A stretch of 64,000 bases of DNA from Mesobacillus sp. AQ2 (GTDB taxonomy: Bacteria > Bacillota > Bacilli > Bacillales > Cytobacillaceae): positions 2,547,001 to 2,611,000 of the forward strand of contig NZ_CP126080.1 in assembly GCF_030122805.1 (NCBI RefSeq), written 5' to 3'. This document shows positions 1 through 9,384 of this stretch, one piece after another; position 1 is the first letter of the stretch; each line of letters opens with the position of its first letter. A program made the translations under genes and the position numbers. Below the pieces are notes generated by a model, which saw only the letters and a list, made by a program, of their open reading frames with translations, did no database searches and was not told the origin of the DNA.

Positions 1-1
1 T

Positions 2-451
2 GTCGTATACCAGGATGGAAAGCCTGTCAACGCAATCTCTACATACTTAAATGAGGCAGGGGCCTATGATCTGGCAATATTCGGCTATCCATACGAGGAT
101 GTAAAGGAATTGGCGAAAATCAAGGAAAACGAAAGCCTCCTTTATAATATGGAAAACGAACTATGGTTTGTTTATAACGGGAAAAAGGTAAAGGGTTTAA
201 ATAAGGCAGGCAAAGACCTCCTTAAGACACAGGAGAAATCCATTGAAGATTATCAGTCTGTCATAGTTGATATGTATGAGGGAAAGGTCGGCACAGATAC
301 AGGCCAAGATGGTGCAAAGGGCAGCATACTGGCGCAGTATAATCCGGAAAACAACAATCTCTTATATACACTTTACGGTGCTGTTGCGGTACTCGGTGCT
401 GCATGTGCTTATCTTGTGATTAAAAACCGAAAGTTGAAAGCAGTTAAATAA
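2..451 (+). CDS. C-terminal part of an unrecognised membrane-anchored protein (5' end outside window)
   Basis: The reading frame is open from the first bases of the window, so this is the last 149 residues of a longer protein; an internal ATG at 110 is not needed as a start. The visible part is a charged, soluble-looking region of about 115 residues followed by one hydrophobic segment (residues LLYTLYGAVAVLGAACAYLV) and a short basic tail (IKNRKLKAVK). That layout suggests a protein anchored by its C-terminus with the bulk on the outside. I do not recognise the family. There is no LPxTG sorting signal. A strong terminator follows 12 bases after the stop, so it is the last gene of its transcript. 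Confidence 0.7.
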   Translation, partial: VVYQDGKPVNAISTYLNEAGAYDLAIFGYPYEDVKELAKIKENESLLYNMENELWFVYNGKKVKGLNKAGKDLLKTQEKSIEDYQSVIVDMYEGKVGTDTGQDGAKGSILAQYNPENNNLLYTLYGAVAVLGAACAYLVIKNRKLKAVK

Positions 452-462
452 GCAATGAAATG

Positions 463-495
463 AAAAGCCTGTCCAATGGATGGGCTTTTCTTTTT
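463..495 (+). terminator. Rho-independent terminator of the first gene
   Basis: AAAAGCC and GGCTTTT arms (463-469 and 483-489) enclose inner TCCA/TGGA pairing, followed by a run of T. It directly follows the stop at 451. Confidence 0.85.
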
Positions 496-550
496 TATTC
501 CCTGGAAGGAGAGAAGGATTTGTCAATTTAATTTAGCAACAAAAGAACTA

Positions 551-840
551 TACTGCATGGATAAGACCGTATTTTTCACGTACTTTCAATTATTACTTTC
601 GGTTTCTTTTGTCAAAATAATGATTCCTTTTCAGTACCAGTTCTTGGATGAACCGGCGGACTGTCGAAGGATTGAAATCCTCGATTTTGCTGCGAACGGT
701 TACGGTTATGCTGTTTTAAAAATTCCTCGAACTATCAATAGATCGAGTTCATAACTAGTGATGGTATTCATGGAAAAGTTCCGTTCGACTTGCAGGTACA
801 TTTAAAATTCATCACGAGCTTCAGTGACCATCATAAAAAG
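551..840 (-). pseudogene. Decayed tyrosine recombinase (XerC/XerD-type) N-terminal remnant
   Basis: On the minus strand, a stretch starting near 835 reads MMVTEARDEF, then TAA, then MYLQVERNFSMNTITSYELD in the same frame (ATG at 799-801). A stop follows, and after a frame change comes VRSKIEDFNPSTVRRFIQEL (about 600-700). This resembles the N-terminal SAM-like core-binding domain of XerC/XerD and phage integrases, whose typical pattern is 'L..ER..S.NTI.SY..DL' followed by an 'I....ST.R.F..EL' helix. Several stops and at least one frameshift separate the pieces, and no catalytic domain (R..HxxR..Y) is present. I read it as the scar of an old integrase gene. The family call rests on motif resemblance only. 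Confidence 0.5.
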
Positions 841-945
841 ACCTCCTGGAATTTTAATGTGAACAAGAAACAAATTGTTGGCTGAAACGAAAGAATTATC
901 GTCCAAAACATGAAACGATAACCTTACGAAAGGAGAGGAATGATT

Positions 946-1035
946 ATGAGGAACAAAGAGGGACGTAGTTCAACATATGCATTATTACAGGAACTTAAAG
1001 GGATAAGCCCCCATACAACAATGAGTTATTTCTAG
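946..1035 (+). CDS. Possible 29-residue small protein
   Basis: A strong GGAGAGG ribosome binding site lies 7 bases before an ATG at 946 (a second in-frame ATG at 940 is too close to it). The frame gives a basic peptide starting MRNKEGRSSTYALLQ and ending SYF, with TAG at 1033. I recognise no family. It sits in the decayed stretch beside the recombinase remnant, so it may be a fragment or a chance ORF; the ribosome binding site is the only support. Confidence 0.25.
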   Translation: MRNKEGRSSTYALLQELKGISPHTTMSYF

Positions 1036-1508
1036 TTTACATAACATAAATTCTCGGAAGTTCCATGTATAATCTAGAATCTTATCTCAATACCTAAGTA
1101 TACTCAAATCAGTGAGACAGAATCAAAAATTGTTTAACTTTGTCTTTAAGATTTCATTAGACAAAATTAATAATACTGTTTATGGATTTTGAAATAATTG
1201 TAGGTTCGTCGTATTTAACACGTCAAAAGTTATCCTTAGCAATTTAGATACAATCTTTTTGCCTGATCTCTATCAGATATCAATTCGGTTTTATTATTAA
1301 TAATTGCATATTTCATTTACTCTAAAAAATTTCAGATTCTAATCTGTAATCTTAACGCTTTTCAATTTCAAAGACAAATTAAAAAGCTAATACTTCTCAT
1401 TAATCCAGATAACAACAAAATCTCAGAAACATCCTACATCAATAACTGTAAGTTTACATAATATTATTATGTAATAAAAGGCTGTCTATTCCCTTTCGTT
1501 TAAAACAC
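1036..1508. other. AT-rich intergenic stretch with nothing recognised
   Basis: About 470 bases of visibly AT-rich sequence between the small ORF and the staygreen gene. I see no convincing ORF, hairpin or repeat. Together with the recombinase remnant it looks like a degraded insertion site. Confidence 0.5.
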
Positions 1509-1533
1509 GAAACACAGGCCTAAACCTGTGTTT
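1497..1533 (-). terminator. Terminator hairpin overlapping the staygreen stop codon
   Basis: AAACACAGG (1510-1518) pairs with CCTGTGTTT (1525-1533) around CCTAAA. On the minus strand it is followed by CGTGTTTT. The hairpin overlaps the gene's stop codon at 1520-1522. Confidence 0.6.
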
Positions 1534-2011
1534 CTGTTACTCTTTTGCTATTCACCTTGTTTAAATAGAGTCTTGGTGTTCCGTAATAAGCGATTTCATT
1601 GAACTCTGGGAAACTGGATGCGAACCGAACGTAGATTGGCGCATCCAGCAGCAATGGATGATAGGTAAAAAAGCTCCTGTCGCCATAAATCATCGCCGTC
1701 AATGCTAAATCCAATTCTCGTTTGAAAATCATATACCGGATCCGGGACATATTCTTGTCATATTCCCCATTGCTGACGTATACATTTGCATACAGAATAT
1801 ACTCACCATTAATGGTTACCCAGTCTGCCAATACTTCATCCCGCATTTTATAGTTGATGGCCTGGTAATCAAAAACATTCCCAATCGCTAAAAACAACTC
1901 ACCGATTAAATCAGAGTGTGTTAAAGTATATTTCCTGCTGTCTATGGGCCTGTAAGCTGTTGCTGGCGGAATAAAGTTGACAGTCAATTTCTCTGGCTTG
2001 AATTTGCTCAT
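1520..2011 (-). CDS. Staygreen (SGR)-family protein
   Basis: A 163-residue soluble protein with no signal peptide. The N-terminal pattern MSKFKPEKLTV.FIPPAT, followed by R.YTLTHSD..GELFL.IG, matches the small StayGreen-domain proteins found across Bacillus and clostridia. In plants the domain belongs to the Mg-dechelatase that starts chlorophyll breakdown; the role of the bacterial homologues is not settled, although some have been reported to remove Mg from chlorophyll in vitro. The start at 2011 is supported by AAGGAG nine bases upstream. The gene is monocistronic, with a hairpin over its stop. Family assignment is by motif memory; function in this organism is unknown. Confidence 0.82.
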   Translation of the reverse strand: MSKFKPEKLTVNFIPPATAYRPIDSRKYTLTHSDLIGELFLAIGNVFDYQAINYKMRDEVLADWVTINGEYILYANVYVSNGEYDKNMSRIRYMIFKRELDLALTAMIYGDRSFFTYHPLLLDAPIYVRFASSFPEFNEIAYYGTPRLYLNKVNSKRVTETQV

Positions 2012-2091
2012 GGCAGAAGGCTCCTTCCTGAAAAAGAATCCTTTTCCAATAGCGTATGCCAGATAGTATTCATTCGTGACATTTGCCTATT

Positions 2092-2853
2092 TTAATGCTC
2101 TTTGAGATTGATTACCTCCGCTTTTATTAGTTTCCACTTTCCCTTTTCGTATAACCATGTTGATTCCATATTTGCGATTCCATCGGCGTTGTATGCTCCA
2201 TTTATTCGCTGACTGCCGATTAACCCATATTGTCCAGCCTTGACTATTATGTGCTTTAAAGTTCCGAACGGAAGAACCATCAATTCAGTCGGTTCATTCA
2301 ACTTCCCATCATGATATAGGCCAAGCCTGTCATAATCCGCTTTCCTGGCACTTAAATCAAAACTGTATGACTGGCCTGTTTGCTCTATACGTGCAGAGGC
2401 TTTATAGCCGTCTTCAAATTGGCTGCTGACAGACAAAGGTTCCGGTACAGTCAGATTGACAACCTGAAAATCTTTTAAAGTATATAAATAAAAATTAGAG
2501 AGACCTCCGCTTCCACCAGTAGGTACGCTGATGAAAATATCTTTAACAGAATCGTGATTAAGATCTTTATATTCAGTAGAAGGTTCGTATCCCCCTTCGA
2601 GATCAATCTTGTATGTTTTCCCATTAGACGCTTTAATCTTTAAATAAATCTCCTTAAGGAACTGTGTACCTTCTTCGAATGGCACACCTTTTACATAAAT
2701 TATATCCTTCTTTCCATCACCTGTGATATCGACCTTTTCTTCCGATACTGTCACGGTTGGGCTCTCCCTGGAATCACCTGCATACGCACCGGTGAGAGCA
2801 GTCAACGACATAAAAAAGAATGCGGTGAATGTAATCAGTAGTTCCTTTTTCAT
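2092..2853 (-). CDS. Secreted protein with FG-GAP/VCBS-like repeats
   Basis: The 253-residue product begins with a clear signal peptide (KK followed by LLITFTAFFFMSLTALTGAYA, cleavage near residue 25). The mature part carries two DxxxDGxxD-like elements, VDITGDGKKDIIYVKG near residue 45 and KDLNHDSVKDIFISV near residue 97. These are typical of calcium-binding FG-GAP/VCBS blades of exported Bacillus proteins. GGSGGLSNFYLY follows the second element. No catalytic motif is visible. It stands between the staygreen gene and the amino acid symporter, in the place occupied by ynfC between parC and alsT in B. subtilis, but I cannot confirm orthology. The start has an upstream GGAGGG. Confidence 0.65.
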   Translation of the reverse strand: MKKELLITFTAFFFMSLTALTGAYAGDSRESPTVTVSEEKVDITGDGKKDIIYVKGVPFEEGTQFLKEIYLKIKASNGKTYKIDLEGGYEPSTEYKDLNHDSVKDIFISVPTGGSGGLSNFYLYTLKDFQVVNLTVPEPLSVSSQFEDGYKASARIEQTGQSYSFDLSARKADYDRLGLYHDGKLNEPTELMVLPFGTLKHIIVKAGQYGLIGSQRINGAYNADGIANMESTWLYEKGKWKLIKAEVINLKEH

Positions 2854-2903
2854 TATGCATCCCTCCTATATAGTTAATATCTCTAAATATGGAAAAAAGA
2901 TAC

Positions 2904-2936
2904 ACAAAAAAACCCTCTGATTAATCCAGAGGGTTT
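2904..2936 (-). terminator. Terminator of the alanine/glycine symporter gene
   Basis: AAACCCTCTG / CAGAGGGTTT hairpin (2910-2936) followed on the minus strand by seven T. Confidence 0.85.
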
Positions 2937-2944
2937 AGAAGGTT

Positions 2945-4369
2945 TTAATTCTTATTCTGTGCTTTCTCACGGTATTCCCATGATTCAATGCCACTCAGAC
3001 CTTCGATTGTGTCAGCATAGAATACAGGGTCCTTCCCTTGTTTCCGCTGTTCTCTGTAATCCTTAAGTGCTGCCATGGCAATTTTCGCGAGCAAGGTAAT
3101 GGCTGCCAGGTTAATTAGCGCCATGATTCCCATGAAGAGGTCAGCCAGATTCCAGACAATCGCTAAGTCGACGATTGAACCAAATAAAACCATTGCGATG
3201 ACCGCCAGTCGATAAACCAATAATGCTGTCTTACTTTCTTTTATGAACTCAATATTCGTTTCGCCGTAATAGTAATTTCCAATAATAGATGTGAAAGCAA
3301 AAAGGAATATTGCTCCCCCTACGAACGCTGGTGCCCATGCCCCAACATGTGTTGTGAGTGCAGCCTGGGTTAACTGAATACCATCCAAATCAGCGTTCGT
3401 ATACTCTCCAGACATAATGATGATGAAAGCTGTTGCTGAACAAATCAAAATCGTATCCGTAAATACGCCAAGTGTTTGGATTAATCCTTGTTTTACAGGA
3501 TGTGTCACAGCAGCAGTAGCAGCTGCATTCGGCGCACTTCCCATACCAGCTTCGTTTGAGAAAAGCCCTCGTTTGATTCCCATCATGACTGCTGCTCCCA
3601 TACCTCCGCCAACGGCTTCCTGAAGCCCAAAAGCGTTTTTGAAGATTAGAGAGAACATTGCAGGAACTTCACCAAGATTTGTGAAGACGATATACAAAGC
3701 CAAGATCAAATACAGAACTGCCATAATTGGGACAATGATTTGGGATACAAAAGCTATTCTTTTGATCCCACCAAAAATGATAGCGGCTGTCATAACGGCC
3801 AGAATGATTCCCATCCAAAGCCGATCAAATCCAAATGCCTGGTCAAATGCTAGAGAAATGGTGTTGGATTGAACAGAACTGAATACCAACCCAAACGTAA
3901 AAACTATGATGACTGCAAACAGTATTCCAAGCCATCTTTTATTGAGACCGCGTTCCATATAGTAAGCCGGACCGCCGCGATATTCATCCTTGTCTTTTAC
4001 TTTATAAATCTGGGCCAATGTACTTTCGATGAAGCTTGAAGCCGCTCCAATAAGCGCAATAACCCACATCCAGAAGACGGCACCTGGACCACCGGCAGAA
4101 ATAGCCGTCGCTACACCTGCAAGATTCCCTGTACCAACCCGTGAAGCAAGACTGACAGTGAACGCCTGAAATGAAGATCGGCCCCTTTTCCCTTCAGATG
4201 AGACAGTTGCTGGGTCCTTTAGTACCCTTAGCATCTCAGGAAAGTACTTAAACTGGACAAATCTTGTTCTGATAGTGAAATATGTACCTAAAATAACTAG
4301 AACTGCAATTAAGATATAGCTCCACATATAATTGTTTAATTCCGATATGATATTGTTGAAAATCCCCAT
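2945..4369 (-). CDS. alsT: Alanine/glycine:cation symporter (AGCS family), AlsT-like
   Basis: A 474-residue polytopic membrane protein of the sodium/alanine (glycine) symporter family. Diagnostic stretches are VGTGNLAGVATAISAGGPGA near residue 80, the conserved RGGPAYYMERG near residue 132, and GIKRGLFSNEAGMGSAPNAA in the second half. Length equals the usual AGCS size. It imports small neutral amino acids (alanine, glycine, or glutamine in the AlsT/GlnT branch) with Na+ or H+. The start is supported by AAGGAG six bases upstream. It lies just downstream of parC on the same strand, as alsT does in B. subtilis, but parC has its own terminator between them. Exact substrate is not readable from sequence. 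Confidence 0.9.
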   Translation of the reverse strand: MGIFNNIISELNNYMWSYILIAVLVILGTYFTIRTRFVQFKYFPEMLRVLKDPATVSSEGKRGRSSFQAFTVSLASRVGTGNLAGVATAISAGGPGAVFWMWVIALIGAASSFIESTLAQIYKVKDKDEYRGGPAYYMERGLNKRWLGILFAVIIVFTFGLVFSSVQSNTISLAFDQAFGFDRLWMGIILAVMTAAIIFGGIKRIAFVSQIIVPIMAVLYLILALYIVFTNLGEVPAMFSLIFKNAFGLQEAVGGGMGAAVMMGIKRGLFSNEAGMGSAPNAAATAAVTHPVKQGLIQTLGVFTDTILICSATAFIIIMSGEYTNADLDGIQLTQAALTTHVGAWAPAFVGGAIFLFAFTSIIGNYYYGETNIEFIKESKTALLVYRLAVIAMVLFGSIVDLAIVWNLADLFMGIMALINLAAITLLAKIAMAALKDYREQRKQGKDPVFYADTIEGLSGIESWEYREKAQNKN

Positions 4370-4513
4370 AAAAAACTCCTTATCTACAGTAAATTTTTTT
4401 ATAGTTCCTAATGTACCAAATGGGCGCCTTCATTACAATGGTACCTGACTTCCATCAGCCTTTAATAGGGTCCACGAACCTCTTAGCATTTACCCTTAAC
4501 TTCTTAATTAGAA

Positions 4514-4542
4514 ACAAAAAACACAGCTCAATTGCTGTGTTT
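4514..4542 (-). terminator. Terminator of parE-parC
   Basis: AAACACAGC / GCTGTGTTT hairpin (4519-4527 and 4534-4542) with a TTTTTTGTTTC tail on the minus strand, 12 bases after the parC stop. Confidence 0.8.
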
Positions 4543-4553
4543 TTTAGTGTTTT

Positions 4554-6989
4554 TTATTCTGTTTCCTGTTCGGTTTCACTTTTCCAAATGGTTACAAGCC
4601 TGCCTGTTTCACTTTCATCAACAATGAATGATCCGTTTGTGTAGCGATCACTGTTCCTCAAATCTGCTGCTTTTAGCGAAACAATTTGCTGTTTTTCAGT
4701 AAGGAAGAAGATTTCATCCTCACCACGGACAGCTTCAACACCGATAATGCGATGTGGATTTGCCTTCAATTCACGCAGCATCACAACTCCGCGTTTTGCG
4801 CGAGATGTTTTTTCGAATTCAGAAAGCTTCATCTTCTTCACCGCACCGCGCTGGGTTGCAATGACAATGGAAGGATTTTCGTTTGCGTCGATGATTTTAC
4901 CACCCACAACATAGTCTCCATCCTTAAGGTTCATACCCTTAACTCCGGCTGCCCGGATTCCGATTGGACTGACGTCTTCTTCGCTGAACCATAAGCCATA
5001 GCCAAAGTGAGAGGCAATGAATAGATCCTTTTCTCCATTTGTTAGATGGACATCGACAACCCTGTCATCACCTTTTACGTTGATGGCGGTTAATGGTTTA
5101 GAATAACGCTGGGCTTTATAGAGGCTTAATTCCGATTTTTTCACCATGCCATTCTTCGTGACAAACACAAAGAACATATTCTGTTCGAAATTGGTAACAG
5201 GTACAGCCCGGATGATTTCTTCATCACGGTCGAGCGGGACGATATTCGCCACATGCTGACCAAGGTCCTTCCATCGGATATCAGGGAGCTCGTGTACAGG
5301 TAAATGAAGGTAGCTTCCTTTATTGGTGAACAACAGCAGGACATCCTTTGTGTTCACATTCAATTGGGATAACAGCCTGTCAGTATCCTTCATTGCGAAA
5401 TCCTGTCCATTTGAAGCCGCATAGGACCTCTGGCTAGTACGTTTTATATATCCATCCTTCGTTACCGTGACAATTACATCTTCACTCGCGATCAGTACCT
5501 CAAGGTTGATTTTGATTTCCTCAATCTCTTCCTCAATTTTAGTTCGGCGTTCATCTGAAAAGCGCTTCTTGACATCCTTCAATTCCTTCTTAATGACAGT
5601 CAGAAGCTTTTTCTCACTTCCCAGAATGGCGGTTAGTTCGTCCACCTTCTTGGCAAGCTCCTCTGCTTCAGCCTGGAGCGCAGTTATATCAGTATTCGTC
5701 AGGCGATAAAGCTGGAGGGAAACAATCGCTTCAGCCTGGACTTCAGTGAATTCGAACTTCTGAATCAAATTATCTTTTGCATTACGTTTATCCTTTGAAG
5801 CGCGGATCGTCGCGATCACCTGATCGAGGATGGATAATGCCTTCATTAGTCCTTCGACGATATGCTGTCGGTCACGGGCTTTTTGAAGGTCGTACTGTGA
5901 TCTTTTTGTAACAACATCCTTCTGGTGGTCGATATAGGCATCAAGAAGTTCGGCAAGCCCCATCAATACTGGCCGTTTCTTGTTGATGGCAACCATATTG
6001 AAGTTATAGGTAATCTGCAAATCGCTGTTCTTGTAAAGATAATGCAAGACACCGTTTGCGTCTGCTTCCTTTTTCAATTCAATGACAACACGAAGGCCTG
6101 TGCGGTCTGTTTCGTCTCGAACCTCTGAGATCCCTTCAACTTTCCGGTCTAAACGGAATTCATCAATTCTCTTGACGAGGTTGGCTTTATTGATTTCATA
6201 TGGAATTTCCGTGATGACAATCTGCTGTTTGCCGCCTCGGATGTCCTCGATTTCCGCTTTGCCGCGGACAATGATCTTTCCCTTGCCAGTCTTGTAAGCT
6301 TTAGCGATTCCTTCAACACCCTGAATAATTCCGCCCGTAGGGAAGTCGGGTCCTTTAATCACTTTCATGAGATCTTCGACCGTGCAGGCAGGGTTGTCCA
6401 TTCTCATGATAACCCCATCAATCACTTCCGCTAAATTATGTGGTGGAATATCTGTGGCGTATCCCGCTGAAATCCCCGTCGAGCCATTCACGAGCAAGTT
6501 TGGGAACATCGCCGGAAGCACAGTAGGCTCACTGGATGTGTCATCAAAGTTCGGGATGAACTCAACTGTCCTCTTTTCGATATCCCTTAATAGTTCACCG
6601 GCAATAGCTGATAATCTTGCTTCGGTATAACGCATTGCCGCTGGCGGATCACCATCGATGCTTCCGTTATTCCCGTGCATGTCAACCAGGTAATTCCGCA
6701 CTTTCCAATCCTGGCTCATACGGACCATTGCTTCGTATACCGATGAATCACCGTGCGGATGGTAGTTACCAATGACGTTACCGACTGTCTTGGCTGATTT
6801 CCGGAAGCCCTTTTCACTTGTGTTGCCCTCAACATGCATGGCGTATAAAATCCTGCGCTGTACAGGCTTCAATCCGTCACGCGCATCTGGTAGGGCACGT
6901 TCCTGGATAATATATTTACTATAGCGGCCGAATCGGTCGCCCAATACGTCTTCGAGTGGGAGGTCACGAAATTTTTCAACAGAACTCAT
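4554..6989 (-). CDS. parC: DNA topoisomerase IV subunit A (ParC/GrlA)
   Basis: The 811-residue breakage-reunion subunit of topoisomerase IV, which decatenates replicated chromosomes as a ParC2ParE2 complex. The active-site tyrosine is Tyr121 in [11 protein letters not shown]. The winged-helix quinolone region reads [17 protein letters not shown], so the positions equivalent to S. aureus GrlA Ser80 and Glu84 are Ser82 and Glu86, both of the wild-type, susceptible kind. The C-terminal part (from about residue 495) carries the degenerate beta-pinwheel repeats of the family. The start codon overlaps the end of parE by four bases, indicating translational coupling. Confidence 0.97.
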   Translation of the reverse strand: MSSVEKFRDLPLEDVLGDRFGRYSKYIIQERALPDARDGLKPVQRRILYAMHVEGNTSEKGFRKSAKTVGNVIGNYHPHGDSSVYEAMVRMSQDWKVRNYLVDMHGNNGSIDGDPPAAMRYTEARLSAIAGELLRDIEKRTVEFIPNFDDTSSEPTVLPAMFPNLLVNGSTGISAGYATDIPPHNLAEVIDGVIMRMDNPACTVEDLMKVIKGPDFPTGGIIQGVEGIAKAYKTGKGKIIVRGKAEIEDIRGGKQQIVITEIPYEINKANLVKRIDEFRLDRKVEGISEVRDETDRTGLRVVIELKKEADANGVLHYLYKNSDLQITYNFNMVAINKKRPVLMGLAELLDAYIDHQKDVVTKRSQYDLQKARDRQHIVEGLMKALSILDQVIATIRASKDKRNAKDNLIQKFEFTEVQAEAIVSLQLYRLTNTDITALQAEAEELAKKVDELTAILGSEKKLLTVIKKELKDVKKRFSDERRTKIEEEIEEIKINLEVLIASEDVIVTVTKDGYIKRTSQRSYAASNGQDFAMKDTDRLLSQLNVNTKDVLLLFTNKGSYLHLPVHELPDIRWKDLGQHVANIVPLDRDEEIIRAVPVTNFEQNMFFVFVTKNGMVKKSELSLYKAQRYSKPLTAINVKGDDRVVDVHLTNGEKDLFIASHFGYGLWFSEEDVSPIGIRAAGVKGMNLKDGDYVVGGKIIDANENPSIVIATQRGAVKKMKLSEFEKTSRAKRGVVMLRELKANPHRIIGVEAVRGEDEIFFLTEKQQIVSLKAADLRNSDRYTNGSFIVDESETGRLVTIWKSETEQETE

Positions 6990-8965
6990 TCGCCTTCAAC
7001 CTCCTCTGCGACTGAAATGTTTTCATTTTCAAGAATATTGCCGTCTTCTTCAAGACCGAAAGCGACATTGGATTCAATCCATTTCCTGCGGGGTTCTACT
7101 TTATCACCCATAAGTGTAGTGACTCTGCGTTCCGCTCTTGCAGCATCATCTATTCGGACGCGAATCAACGTCCTGGTCTCAGGGTCCATTGTCGTTTCCC
7201 AAAGCTGATCAGCATTCATCTCACCGAGACCTTTGTAACGCTGGATGATATAGCCTTTGCCGACCTTCTTGATGGCACCCTTCAGTTCTTCATCACTCCA
7301 GGCATATTCGATGATTTCCTTTTTGCCTGTCCCTTTGCTGACTTTATACAGCGGAGGAAGGGCAATGAAGACCTTTCCTGCTTCGATGAGCGGCTTCATG
7401 TACCTGTAAAAGAATGTGAGCAATAACACTTGGATATGGGCACCGTCAGTATCTGCATCTGTCATGATGACAATCTTGTCATAGTTGATGTCGTCTACAA
7501 GGAAATCCGAACCCACTCCCGCACCAATGGCATGAATGATCGTATTGATTTCCTCGTTTTTGAAAATATCCTGTAGCTTGGCTTTTTCTGTGTTGATGAC
7601 TTTTCCGCGCAATGGCAGAACGGCCTGGAACTTCCTGTCCCGTCCCTGCTTGGCAGAACCGCCAGCAGAATCTCCCTCGACAAGGTATAATTCATTTTTA
7701 GCTGGATTCTTTGATTGAGCCGGAGTCAATTTGCCTGAAAGCATTGCATCCGATTTTTTCCTCTTTTTCCCGCTGCGAGCATCTTCACGGGCCTTACGGG
7801 CAGCTTCACGAGCCTGGTAAGCCTTGATGGATTTTCGGATCAGCAAGGTACTGACATCTGGATTCTCCTCAAGGAAATAAGACAGATGTTCTGAAACGAC
7901 CGAGTCCACAGCCGACCTTGCTTCACTGGTCCCCAACTTGCCCTTGGTCTGACCCTCAAATTGCAGCAGCTCCTCAGGGATTCGGACAGAAACGATTCCA
8001 GCCAGACCTTCGCGGATATCCGCTCCATCCAGGTTCTTGTCCTTTTCCTTGAGCAATCCAACCTTGCGGGCGTACTCATTGAATACCCTGGTCATCGCAG
8101 TCTTTGCGCCTGCTTCATGGGTTCCGCCATCTTTCGTCCTGACATTGTTAACGAATGAGAGAACGTTCTCCGAATATCCATCATTGAATTGGAAGGCAAA
8201 CTCAACTTCTATTTTGCTGTATTCGCCCTCAAAGCTGACCACAGGATGCAGAACATCTTTTTCTTCGTTCAAATATTCAACAAATGCCTGGATGCCTGTT
8301 TCAAAATGAAAGACTTCTTTCTCATTATTCCGGTCATCTATCAGCTCAATTTTCAAGCCTTTCAGCAAAAATGCAGACTCACGGAGCCTTTCAGACAGTG
8401 TGTCATAGTTATATGTCAAAGTAGAGAAAATTTCGGCGTCAGGTTTGAAATGGATCGTTGTTCCTGTCTGGTTTGTCTTGCCGATTTTCTCTAGAGTTGT
8501 CACCGGCTTCCCGCCGTTTTCAAAACGCTGCTCATAAACAAAACCATCGCGTTTGATGGTGACAACAAGCCATTCAGATAGCGCATTTACAACTGATGCG
8601 CCGACACCATGCAGTCCGCCGCTTGTTTTATAACCGCCTTGTCCAAACTTACCGCCTGCATGAAGGACCGTAAGGATGACTTCCGGTGTGGGCTTTCCTA
8701 GCTTATGCATCCCTGTTGGCATGCCACGCCCTTTATCCTGGACACTGATCGAATTATCTTTATGGATTTTGACGATGATGTGATTACCGTAGCCGCCAAG
8801 TGCTTCGTCAACGGAGTTATCAACGATTTCATACACGAGATGATGAAGTCCCCGGGTATCTGTGCTGCCAATATACATACCTGGCCTTTTACGGACCGCT
8901 TCAAGACCTTCCAGTACCTGGATGGCATCATCATTATAATCAAAAGCTTGCTGATTTCTTGCCAC
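6986..8965 (-). CDS. parE: DNA topoisomerase IV subunit B (ParE/GrlB)
   Basis: The ATPase subunit of topoisomerase IV, 659 residues. The GHKL ATP site is visible as [11 protein letters not shown] (Asn near residue 50), GRGMPTG and [15 protein letters not shown]. The TOPRIM domain shows [11 protein letters not shown] and [12 protein letters not shown] chose the GTG at 8965: AAAGGGG lies seven bases upstream, and the product then begins M-A-R-N-Q-Q like B. subtilis ParE. The longer ATG frames (8998 and 8971) have no properly spaced site. It is the first gene of the parE-parC pair. An inverted repeat with a TTGACA-like hexamer lies just upstream. Confidence 0.97.
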   Translation of the reverse strand: MARNQQAFDYNDDAIQVLEGLEAVRKRPGMYIGSTDTRGLHHLVYEIVDNSVDEALGGYGNHIIVKIHKDNSISVQDKGRGMPTGMHKLGKPTPEVILTVLHAGGKFGQGGYKTSGGLHGVGASVVNALSEWLVVTIKRDGFVYEQRFENGGKPVTTLEKIGKTNQTGTTIHFKPDAEIFSTLTYNYDTLSERLRESAFLLKGLKIELIDDRNNEKEVFHFETGIQAFVEYLNEEKDVLHPVVSFEGEYSKIEVEFAFQFNDGYSENVLSFVNNVRTKDGGTHEAGAKTAMTRVFNEYARKVGLLKEKDKNLDGADIREGLAGIVSVRIPEELLQFEGQTKGKLGTSEARSAVDSVVSEHLSYFLEENPDVSTLLIRKSIKAYQAREAARKAREDARSGKKRKKSDAMLSGKLTPAQSKNPAKNELYLVEGDSAGGSAKQGRDRKFQAVLPLRGKVINTEKAKLQDIFKNEEINTIIHAIGAGVGSDFLVDDINYDKIVIMTDADTDGAHIQVLLLTFFYRYMKPLIEAGKVFIALPPLYKVSKGTGKKEIIEYAWSDEELKGAIKKVGKGYIIQRYKGLGEMNADQLWETTMDPETRTLIRVRIDDAARAERRVTTLMGDKVEPRRKWIESNVAFGLEEDGNILENENISVAEEVEGE

Positions 8966-8995
8966 GAACATACCCCTTTCATTTCTTGCAAACAA

Positions 8996-9025
8996 CATTG
9001 ACGGTTTTTATGTATAGTGTCAATG
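8996..9025 (-). promoter_or_regulatory. Inverted repeat / possible -35 region upstream of parE
   Basis: CATTGAC (8996-9002) and GTCAATG (9019-9025) form a 7-bp inverted repeat 16 bp apart. On the minus strand the outer arm includes a consensus TTGACA (9023-9018), but no good -10 hexamer stands 17 bases on. It could be a promoter element or an operator. Confidence 0.3.
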
Positions 9026-9384
9026 AATTCCTTAAGTATTCCTCTTTTTTGTCAAAAGGATATTAAATAATATGCCTTTTATCAATATCAGAACAATTGT
9101 TCTCTTTGTTTATTTTACCATAATATTGGCGTCTATGCTTAATTGTAGCGATTAATTGGGATTTGGCAAACGGAATTAAAGAATTAATTTTGAAATTTGT
9201 CATAAAAAATAGGATTTTTGGTAACTTGTGATTAGGAAAAAGGAAACTTTATGCTTATAAAAGTGCTTTGCATACTTTTAAATGTCCTATTTCCAACTAA
9301 ATGAAACTGCCAGTGATTACCGCCGTTAATTTTGCCGTTTGTTCTGCAATATAAGAACAAATCTTTTTTTGGAGGGCTCTTATC
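9026..9384. other. Divergent intergenic region parE / subtilase
   Basis: About 360 bases of AT-rich sequence between the divergent parE and protease genes. It must hold the protease promoter. I could not place a convincing sigma-A promoter, and no stable hairpin or ORF stands out. Confidence 0.4.

Noticed and set aside
476..754. Plus-strand ORF of 92 residues
   Set aside because: It begins inside the terminator of the first gene, has no family features, and lies opposite the recombinase remnant that explains the region better.
6986..8998. Longer parE from ATG 8998
   Set aside because: The ribosome binding site fits the GTG at 8965, and the extension is not part of known ParE N-termini.
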